Source of the DNA: Planctomycetaceae bacterium
GTDB taxonomy: Bacteria; Planctomycetota; Planctomycetia; Planctomycetales; Planctomycetaceae
Reading direction: 5' to 3'
Assembly: GCA_014762625.1 (NCBI GenBank)
Contig: JABURQ010000031.1
Location: 1 to 48,260, forward strand
DNA length: 48,260 nucleotides
A model generated the notes under the pieces. The model was given only the letters and a program-made list of their open reading frames with translations, did no database searches and was not told the origin of the DNA. Numbering within the stretch: position 1 is the stretch's first letter; every line of letters begins with the position of its first letter. Of this stretch, positions 42,368 to 48,260 are shown piece after piece. The translations under genes and the position numbers were made by a program.

Positions 42368-43555
42368 TCAATCTTTGCGTACGCTGTCCAATAACGCCTG
42401 CACGTCCTGTTCGAGTCGGTGCGCGAGATCCCTGGTCGCGGTTTTACTTTTGGGGATCGCCGTCACATCAATCGGCTCGCCGAACGAAACGACCGCCCGT
42501 CGTCGGCCTCGAATCCGGGCGGTTCTGTTCGAGAGAATGTCCTCCTCGAATTTATCGAGTGTCTCGGCCATCCGTTCGATGCTCGGACTCTCGGCGACGT
42601 AATCACCGGGATAACTAAACATCTGCGTGACGAGATACACATCGTCCAAATCCCGATAACAGGCCTCCCGTGCGGGCGTCGATTCAGTGAGTTTTTCCAG
42701 TTGTTCGATCGCTTTTTGACGCACCGCTTTGACCCGTTCGGGAATCCGATCGCTGGGATTCTCCACGCCGTACTTGGTTTCCAGCGGCTTGAGGATTTCA
42801 TCCGAGAGATCGAACACCCGCTCGGGAATGCGCCCTTTCCGAGCTTCCCCCAGATATTCGAGTTCCTTGAGCGAAAGGATCCCTTCCGCCAGTCGATAGA
42901 TCCGTTCCTGCAGCGGCACTTCGGGACGAGGCCTCCAGTGCATCGACTCTTCCAGTTGACTCATCAGTTCCAACAGTTCGTCGGTCGGGTCTTCCGTATA
43001 GAGATACCGCAGGCCGCACGGGATCGCGTAGATCTTTCGATCGGCGCGACGCGCGGCGGAGAGGGCGATCGCGGCCGCTCCCTCCCGAAACGGCGTCACC
43101 CGTTCGTTAATGTGGTACACCTCACCCTCGGGAAAGATGACCAGCGGATATTTTCCGGACTGCAGGATCTTGGTCGCCTGCTTGAAGGATCGCAGGTCGG
43201 TCCCTTCCCGATCGACGCTGAAACAACCGTGACTTCTCAGATACCAACTCCGCAACTTGCCGCACAATCCCAGCACCTGCCACGCCGTCATGAAGTAGAA
43301 ACAGGTCTGCGCCTCGTGTGCGGTGTGATACATCACAACGGCATCCGCGTGGGCCGAGTGATTGGGAGTAATCAGAATCCCGGCGTTTTCATCGAGCGCT
43401 TTCTGGAGATGTTCGAGACCGCGGATTTCAACGGTGTCCATCTTCTGAGTGTTGATGCGATAGTTGGTGTGCATAAAGCGGCAACAGCGCACCAGCCACG
43501 GTTGGAGCATCGGCGACCACCAGCGATCCGGTTTGCGAAATTGTGTGGGATCCAT
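42368..43555 (-). CDS. PlsC-like acyltransferase with C-terminal extension (paralogue)
   Basis: A 395-residue acyltransferase related to the one at 23532-24800. Motif I is NHSAHAD (N65, H66-x4-D71); FPEG lies at 141-144, exactly as in the paralogue, followed by EVYHIN. The roughly 160-residue C-terminal extension shares PLQERIYRLAEGILSLKELE and the YPGDYVAESPSIERMAETLD block with the paralogue. Signal peptide and membrane helices are absent or weak, so it is probably membrane-associated on the cytoplasmic face. It stands alone here, divergent from nothing close, and may use a different acyl donor or acceptor from its paralogue. Confidence 0.9.
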   Translation of the reverse strand: MDPTQFRKPDRWWSPMLQPWLVRCCRFMHTNYRINTQKMDTVEIRGLEHLQKALDENAGILITPNHSAHADAVVMYHTAHEAQTCFYFMTAWQVLGLCGKLRSWYLRSHGCFSVDREGTDLRSFKQATKILQSGKYPLVIFPEGEVYHINERVTPFREGAAAIALSAARRADRKIYAIPCGLRYLYTEDPTDELLELMSQLEESMHWRPRPEVPLQERIYRLAEGILSLKELEYLGEARKGRIPERVFDLSDEILKPLETKYGVENPSDRIPERVKAVRQKAIEQLEKLTESTPAREACYRDLDDVYLVTQMFSYPGDYVAESPSIERMAETLDKFEEDILSNRTARIRGRRRAVVSFGEPIDVTAIPKSKTATRDLAHRLEQDVQALLDSVRKD

Positions 43556-43633
43556 CGTTTCCGATCCTCAACGAAAAACAGGCCGATATCTCAGAGTCGG
43601 ATTCCTGGAGCAAATCTCACGCGGAAGTACAAC

Positions 43634-44545
43634 TTATTTTAACGGAGTCCCCGGCAACGGTTTGCCGTTGGTCGTCAATATCTGAAAATGATGCACGCGA
43701 TGGGGGCCGTCGTAACTCCAGACGATTTCCTTGTCGCGGGTCACCTCGAACAGTTTGATCCCCTTCTTCGCCGCGTAACTGGCGATCACCGTATGACCGT
43801 TCGGCAGTCGCTGGGCTCCACACGGATCGGCAAACGGCTGCCCTTCAAAATCGTCATTGGTCACTTTCCAGACGACCTTCCCGTCAGCGTCGAGTTCAAC
43901 CGTCTTATTGCCGTGCGTCAGATTCACCAGCGTGTTTCCATTGGCGAGACGGATGGCGGTGAAGGGCCAGTTCTCGGCGGGACGCCCGCCCAGTTCCGGC
44001 AGATCGGTCGCGAACTCTTTCACGACCCGGCCGTCGGGCGCGTATTCCTTTACCTTGAACGCCAGCAGATGCGGGACCAGATAGTTGCCGTTCTCTAACT
44101 TACGCGCCATGCGGGTTTGCATGTGGGCGTTGTCGGTTTCGGGTTGCAGCGGACAATCGACGGCGATCCTGCCCTCCGGCGTCACTTCCATCAGCCGCGG
44201 TTTCGCTCCCAATTCGGTAATCAGCGTGTTCCCGTTGGGCAGGCGCTGAACGGTTCCGATCTCCCTGTTGTCGGCGGATTTCACGTACTGAAAAACGACC
44301 TCGTGATCGCGGGTGAACTCTTTCACTTCGTTCCCCCAGGCGATCAGGACGTTGCCGTTGTCGAGGACGTAACCGTCCCGGGCCGCAGGACGCCCCGCGT
44401 TCCAGGCTTCTTTCCCCGCTTCATCGATGATGCCGGTGAACGAGGGACCGGCGACAAAAAAGGAATGCCGGATCGGCTCCTCGGCGTGAGATAGCGAAAC
44501 CGCGAGGAACGTACCAACGAGACAGAGGAGAGTGCGGCGAATCAT
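43634..44545 (-). CDS. Secreted beta-propeller protein (ASST/PQQ-like repeats)
   Basis: A 303-residue exported protein with a signal peptide (about 1-21, cleaved after SLSHA). The rest consists of beta-propeller blades with a recurring RLPNGNTLI-type element (RLPNGNTLITELG, KLENGNYLVPHL, RLANGNTLVNLT, RLPNGHTVIASY) and DHEVVFQYV/DGKVVWKV-type strands, typical of arylsulfotransferase-like or PQQ-like propellers. The known catalytic His residues of ASST are not obvious, so a binding or structural role is as likely as enzyme activity. It lies alone, with its promoter region in the 306-base gap shared with the thioredoxin gene. Confidence 0.82.
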   Translation of the reverse strand: MIRRTLLCLVGTFLAVSLSHAEEPIRHSFFVAGPSFTGIIDEAGKEAWNAGRPAARDGYVLDNGNVLIAWGNEVKEFTRDHEVVFQYVKSADNREIGTVQRLPNGNTLITELGAKPRLMEVTPEGRIAVDCPLQPETDNAHMQTRMARKLENGNYLVPHLLAFKVKEYAPDGRVVKEFATDLPELGGRPAENWPFTAIRLANGNTLVNLTHGNKTVELDADGKVVWKVTNDDFEGQPFADPCGAQRLPNGHTVIASYAAKKGIKLFEVTRDKEIVWSYDGPHRVHHFQILTTNGKPLPGTPLK

Positions 44546-44851
44546 GAGCGGCGCTTTCAGAAGGGATTCTGGAACAGATCGTCTGCCTCGATGCTACCCG
44601 GAAGCGGTTGGCAACGCACGAATTTTCGGCACGACCTGTCAGTGAAACGATCCGGCAAAACCACTCAGTGGGATCCAACAGGACGGGGTCCAGTGCGACG
44701 TCGTCAGGGAGATTTTCTTGCGATTCCTTGCGAGCCACTATACGCTATAACAGGTTGTGATTGGCTGACTTATATGAGACTTGAAATGTGCAGTCATTCT
44801 TAATCGCACTGCAGTCGTCGAACATTTATTAGCAGTTGTGAAAGGTGACCT
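44546..44851. other. Intergenic region between divergent propeller and thioredoxin genes
   Basis: About 306 bases, GC-rich at the left and AT-rich in its last 110 bases near the thioredoxin gene, where promoter activity would be expected. I see no gene, hairpin or repeat. Confidence 0.45.
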
Positions 44852-46129
44852 ATGAAGGTAGTACACGCTCTCCTATTTTCGTTGGCAACTCTATCAGCCT
44901 GTTTCTCACAAGAGAATGAGACCTCGTCTACGTTGACGCGAGCAGAACGCGAAGTAGTTTCAATCTGCCAGCAGATGCAATCCGCTTTTGACGACTACTA
45001 CACGCAAGCAGACAACCTGAAGGATGCTGCTGCTCGCAAAAAGTATTTGACTGAAAAGGACCCTTCTGCGGAATACGTCGATCAACTGAAAGAGTTTGCG
45101 CAGAAACATCAAGGTACGCACGCCGGACTGATGGCGTTGCGTCGCCTGGTTTTACTCGGCGCCGGTGGCGGTACGCGAGACAATCCCCGCGACCTTGGGA
45201 AGCGATTTGCGCTCACTCAGCTCATCGATTATGAGAGATCGCCGGAGCTGCCGGAGATCATGCGCTATCTAGCTTCTGGAAATACCGAACCGGCAGTCGA
45301 AGGATTTCTACGCGATCTCATTGGATCGAAAACAGCATCCGACGGGAACCGTGTATTTGCCCGTTATATGCTCGCACGATGGCAACTGGATCTCGTCGGT
45401 GCCCATGAATACTGGGAACGTCGACTGAAGGAACTGGATGATGGCGATAAATTGCGATACTCGAACGAACGGGAATACTTGCAGACATCGCTGTCGGGAG
45501 GGTTTTCATCGCAGAAACTAGCCAACATGGAACGCGAAGCGATTTCATCACTGGAATCGCTAACGAAGTCGTCCTCCAATGTGCGGCAACCTGCTGTCAA
45601 AGCGGTTGACGACAAATGGTTGGTCATCCGTGTGGCCCCGGAGAAAACTCAATCCATGCCGCTCGTCACGGACCTGGCCACCGGCTTATTGTTCGAACAA
45701 AAGCACCTCAAGCTCGGACGGCCCGCGCCCGACCTCGAAGTGTCCCTGGTCAACGGTGAACTTTGGTCATTGGCACAGCAACGAGGCAGGACGGTCATCA
45801 TTCAGTTCTCATTTAAAGGCTGCGGTCCGTGCGAAGAGATGTATCCCGATCTGAAAACACTCCAGGAAAAGTTCCCGGATTCTCTCTCGATTCTCAGTAT
45901 TATGGCTGACGAAGAGAAAAGTGATACAACCGAGGCAGTGCATTCGGGAAAGCTCACATGGAATGTGTGTTGGGACGGGTATCGCGGACCGATTGCTACG
46001 AAATGGGCAGTCAATGGATTCCCGACAGTCTATGTCGTTGGGCCGAATGGAAAGATTGCCGGACGTGGCCTACGTGGAGAAGCGTTAAAGTCGAAGGTCG
46101 CCCAACTCACAAAGCCTCTTCGAAAGTGA
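44852..46129 (+). CDS. Thioredoxin-like lipoprotein (TlpA/redoxin type)
   Basis: A 425-residue lipoprotein: signal FSLATLSAC with Cys17 in a good lipobox (LSAC). A large N-terminal region (about 25-270), helical and of unknown fold, precedes a C-terminal thioredoxin-like domain. That domain starts near GRPAPDLEVSLVNGELW and has CGPC at 324-327 and the cis-Pro of NGFPTV at about 391. It should reduce or isomerise disulfides at the outer face of a membrane. AAAGGTGA precedes the ATG by 4-6 bases. A CPBP protease gene follows 97 bases downstream. Planctomycetes have many such fusions of unknown N-terminal domains to redoxin. Confidence 0.88.
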   Translation: MKVVHALLFSLATLSACFSQENETSSTLTRAEREVVSICQQMQSAFDDYYTQADNLKDAAARKKYLTEKDPSAEYVDQLKEFAQKHQGTHAGLMALRRLVLLGAGGGTRDNPRDLGKRFALTQLIDYERSPELPEIMRYLASGNTEPAVEGFLRDLIGSKTASDGNRVFARYMLARWQLDLVGAHEYWERRLKELDDGDKLRYSNEREYLQTSLSGGFSSQKLANMEREAISSLESLTKSSSNVRQPAVKAVDDKWLVIRVAPEKTQSMPLVTDLATGLLFEQKHLKLGRPAPDLEVSLVNGELWSLAQQRGRTVIIQFSFKGCGPCEEMYPDLKTLQEKFPDSLSILSIMADEEKSDTTEAVHSGKLTWNVCWDGYRGPIATKWAVNGFPTVYVVGPNGKIAGRGLRGEALKSKVAQLTKPLRK

Positions 46130-46226
46130 TGTGCCAACCATTCGCTCAACCGACGCGGCGGTTGAACGCAAGATCTCAAAGCAAAGTCGTTCACCGCTGC
46201 CCGGTGAATCCTGTCGTTAATCAGCC

Positions 46227-46901
46227 ATGAGCGAGGTGACGGTGCGATCCGCAATTGGAGATCATTTCAAATCACAACGAGCCAGACGATGGGCGGTTGT
46301 GGTTGGACTGGCAAGTGTCGGCGTAGACATGGTGTTCGTCGTGTGTGGTATTGGTTACGATGCTCGCCTCGCTCTCGCGATGATGGTGTTCGCTCTGATC
46401 GTGTGCCTCGCAGATGGTGACCTATGTACGATTGGCCTTTGCTCAAATCCCCGGCAAGGATGGAAACCGTGGATTCGCCTCTCAGTCATCTTGGGCTTGA
46501 GCGTGGCTGTGTGCATTGTGCTTGGTTTGGGGATCTGGAAGTTAACAGGGCACGAGATACCAATCTACACGACCCCACCGACGCAAGTCTTCGGGAGAGT
46601 TCTACTGGCGTGCTTCATTGCCCCTGTGATGGAAGAGTCGGTCTATCGGCTCATTCTGTGTGTTTCACTTATGAGCGTTCTCGGTTGCTGGAAAACCATT
46701 GGAGTCAGTGGTCTCCTGTTTGGAAGCCTGCACTTCTTGTACGGCAACCCGAGCCCAGAGAATCTGGTTGGCGGTTTCATTCTCGCATGGGCCTATCTCA
46801 AAAGCGAAACGATCCTGCTTCCGGTCATCTTACACAGTCTTGGCAACTCATTCGTAATCGCCGCGCAAGTTATGGGGTGGTATGTCCTCAACAGTGGTTA
46901 A
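46227..46901 (+). CDS. CPBP-family intramembrane metalloprotease
   Basis: A 224-residue polytopic protein with the CPBP (CAAX protease and bacteriocin-processing) motifs in order: E136-E137-x3-R141 (APVMEESVYRLIL), F165-x3-H169 (LLFGSLHF) and H203-x3-N207 (LHSLGNSF). About six to seven helices surround them. CPBP proteins are glutamate-type intramembrane proteases that process prenylated proteins, bacteriocins or peptides; the substrate is unknown here. It follows the thioredoxin-like lipoprotein on the same strand. The downstream region holds a partial inverted repeat related to the element at 35264-35429. Confidence 0.88.
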   Translation: MSEVTVRSAIGDHFKSQRARRWAVVVGLASVGVDMVFVVCGIGYDARLALAMMVFALIVCLADGDLCTIGLCSNPRQGWKPWIRLSVILGLSVAVCIVLGLGIWKLTGHEIPIYTTPPTQVFGRVLLACFIAPVMEESVYRLILCVSLMSVLGCWKTIGVSGLLFGSLHFLYGNPSPENLVGGFILAWAYLKSETILLPVILHSLGNSFVIAAQVMGWYVLNSG

Positions 46902-46951
46902 CCAATCGGCTCAGCCAGTAGTGCCCAGCCATTTCGCAAACAACCAGATCG

Positions 46952-46990
46952 CCATTCGCAGCAATATTGAGTTTTTCAACCGTCTGTTAA
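46952..46990 (-). repeat. Element end related to the MITE-like repeat (inverted orientation)
   Basis: On the minus strand this reads TTAACAG-ACG-GTTGAAAAACTC and so on to CGAATGG. It matches the left end of the element at 35263-35301 in 34 of 39 positions. I see no matching second arm nearby, so it is a single end or decayed copy, lying 51 bases after the CPBP gene. Confidence 0.6.
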
Positions 46991-47029
46991 AATAAGTTTT
47001 CTCGATCCAGCGTAGAAAAGGGCCGCGAC

Positions 47030-47569
47030 GTGCATTCTCTCGCCACACTCGCCTGCGGTAACTGCGTGTACTACGCCATGTGGCATCGATTCCCTCCGAC
47101 CGCATCCTGGGTATTCATCATTCCCGGCTGGTTTCTCGTTCTATCGATCGTGCGTACCTGGTCTGACACGAAGCTGTCGCTCATTCCGAGGATCCCGATC
47201 GCGATAATGCTTGTTGTCGCTCTCTTTTTTTTCGCCCCCGGAATGATCGGTCCTCCTCTCGGTTTTTGGATTCCGGTCTGCTGTCTCGTCGGCACGTGGA
47301 CAGGACTCCGGAATCACTGGAAAACACCGCTCGCCAACAAGCTTGTCGCCGTGACGGTCTTCGTTGCTGCTTCGCTGGTGATATTCGGTGTGCGCGACTA
47401 TCGGCACTACAGCCAGATGCCGACTTCCGACAAAGAAAAATTTCGTCCCATCTGGGAACAGCGAGAGCCGCAAAACCAAACTGCCGGCTCAAATTTCACT
47501 CAACCGGAGCGACTGGGGGAGACAGAGCCGACAGCATCGCCGATCGTTGAATCTCAGCGCGATCAATGA
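47030..47569 (+). CDS. Hypothetical four-helix membrane protein
   Basis: A 179-residue protein with four predicted membrane helices (about 28-42, 52-70, 75-92 and 102-120; examples ASWVFIIPGWFLVLSI, IAIMLVVALFFFAPGM) and a hydrophilic C-terminal tail of about 55 residues. Start is GTG at 47030 with AAGGG eight bases upstream; no family is recognised. It lies downstream of the CPBP gene and the element end. Composition is less GC-rich than core genes. Confidence 0.6.
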   Translation: MHSLATLACGNCVYYAMWHRFPPTASWVFIIPGWFLVLSIVRTWSDTKLSLIPRIPIAIMLVVALFFFAPGMIGPPLGFWIPVCCLVGTWTGLRNHWKTPLANKLVAVTVFVAASLVIFGVRDYRHYSQMPTSDKEKFRPIWEQREPQNQTAGSNFTQPERLGETEPTASPIVESQRDQ

Positions 47570-47772
47570 TTCCGGAATCTCTCGGGGGCGTTCGCGGATG
47601 CAGGTCTTGGAATTCCCAGCGCGGTCATTCTCTGGCCCTCGCTCATCGCTTGGCGGATTCCCTTGCTCCCAGCCACCCAGTACAAGAAACTTCCTGTCTT
47701 CCTGCTTTCCTGATTCATAACTTGTCTTCCCAATGAGTGGCCTACTTGGTGGATCGGATGTTGTTGCCTCTT

Positions 47773-47805
47773 GTGCCTGCGGCACGCCGTTTGACGAGCA
47801 AACGG
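47773..47805. repeat. Tandem hairpins (REP-like)
   Basis: Two adjacent perfect inverted repeats separated by one base: GTGCC-TGC-GGCAC (47773-47785) and CCGTTTG-ACGAG-CAAACGG (47787-47805). Perfect tandem stems in non-coding DNA suggest a REP-like mobile repeat or a strong transcript structure. Confidence 0.5.
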
Positions 47806-48130
47806 GGCTCCCCATTTCATCTTTGTTCCTGGATCTCTTTGCGTTTGTCAGCGTCTCATTGACTTGGCGTCAAACAGAATGGTCCTCACAGCGGACCCTA
47901 CAAATCTGCTCTCATCCGCTCGATCGGCGTCATCGGCGTTCCCTTCAATTCAACATCATTCAAACACTGGCGAGACGTCAGCGGCACCCCAGGATTGGCC
48001 TTGCTGTTGCGTGCGTACCAGAGTTAGCGTTCGGGGTTATTCGATTTTGGAATCCGGCGATCCAAACATCGCGATCTTTGGCAAGTTGGTATTTTGTGAA
48101 TCGTCAGTGGTTCGTGGTCAGTTGCCAAGC

Positions 48131-48160
48131 AGAAACTAGAAACTGGCAATTAGCAACTAG
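48131..48160. repeat. Short AACTAG-type repeat cluster
   Basis: AGAAACTAG, AAACTGGCAA, TTAGCAACTAG appear as imperfect repeats of one unit, next to CAGTGGTTCGTGG (48109-48121). Such low-complexity repeat clusters occur between genes in other planctomycetes, from memory. Confidence 0.4.
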
Positions 48161-48260
48161 AAAAAGAGAAGGAGTTCACATCATTAAGATCTGTTTCCTG
48201 ATTCCGTTTCCCGACTCCTCGCGTCCCAAACAGTCGTTGTAGGTCGGGTTAGCCGAGCGC

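Larger units (their letters stand above)
47570..48260. other. Gene-poor terminal region with short repeats
   Basis: About 690 bases with no convincing gene; a 169-residue frame at 47733-48242 has no coding character. It holds tandem hairpins (47773-47805), a cluster of AACTAG-type repeats (48131-48160), and at the right edge GTAGGTCGGGTTAGCCGAGC (48240-48259), which resembles one arm of the widely dispersed GTAGGTCGGGTTAGC...GTAACCCGAC palindromic repeat; the second arm would be outside the window. Confidence 0.5.

Noticed and set aside
42419-43642. 407-residue plus-strand frame opposite the second acyltransferase
   Set aside because: Antisense shadow; NHSAHAD and FPEG motifs of the minus strand show which strand is coding.
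47733-48242. 169-residue plus-strand frame at the right end
   Set aside because: No membrane, domain or codon-usage pattern; it crosses three non-coding repeat elements.

Overview
The window carries the gene content of a planctomycete (phylum Planctomycetota, probably Planctomycetaceae-like). The evidence is the combination of DUF1549/DUF1553 proteins, a DUF1501 Tat-exported protein, PPC-domain proteins, a CTPSR-type sulfatase, a PVC-type haem dehydrogenase with a C-terminal CxxCH, a DUF1080 protein, a Gfo/Idh/MocA oxidoreductase, FloA flotillins with NfeD, and a GxxExxY protein. No rRNA, tRNA, CRISPR array, complete insertion sequence or prophage was recognised by eye. The species cannot be named from this.

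Layout. 1-4.3 kb: end of a DUF1553 protein, a PPC-domain secreted protein and a convergent sulfatase. 4.6-12.5 kb: a MarR regulator followed by a tripartite efflux operon (double-size TolC-like lipoprotein, HlyD/MacA-like adaptor with two C-terminal EF-hands, MacB-type ATPase and permease), then an FAD oxidoreductase. 13.8-19.9 kb (minus): an isochorismatase-ThuA fusion 10 bases ahead of a 1168-residue dehydrogenase/cytochrome protein, and an LRR lipoprotein. 20.0-26.1 kb: membrane-lipid genes (CdsA-like, CDP-alcohol phosphatidyltransferase, PlsC-like acyltransferase coupled to an MFS transporter) with a minus-strand VTT protein/metallophosphoesterase pair. 26.1-31.9 kb: a patchier, AT-richer accessory stretch with small hypotheticals, an orphan antitoxin-like gene, DUF1080, Gfo/Idh/MocA, and a GxxExxY gene bracketed by long hairpin repeats. 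31.9-35.3 kb: a DUF1501-DUF1549/1553 operon. 35.3-37.0 kb: a MITE-like element, zinc-ribbon membrane protein, KAS III-like enzyme and small conserved protein. 37.4-41.2 kb: two flotillins around an NfeD gene, then a proline-rich membrane protein. 41.2-44.5 kb: glycosyltransferase, second PlsC-like acyltransferase, beta-propeller protein. 44.8-48.26 kb: thioredoxin-like lipoprotein, CPBP protease, four-helix membrane protein, and about 690 bases of gene-poor, repeat-bearing DNA.

Themes. The genes suggest export and envelope maintenance (efflux operon, flotillin/NfeD cluster), phospholipid synthesis (CdsA-like, CDP-alcohol transferase, two related acyltransferases, KAS III-like protein) and periplasmic breakdown of complex substrates (sulfatase, DUF1080, PVC dehydrogenase, DUF1501/1549/1553). 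The most unusual items are the PD-(D/E)xK-like GxxExxY gene sitting between copies of a 76-77 base hairpin repeat, a 166-base inverted-repeat element with a related end 11 kb away, the EF-hand-tipped efflux adaptor, and a KAS III-like gene whose conserved N-terminus extends upstream of every canonical start codon. All family assignments come from reading motifs; no search was run.
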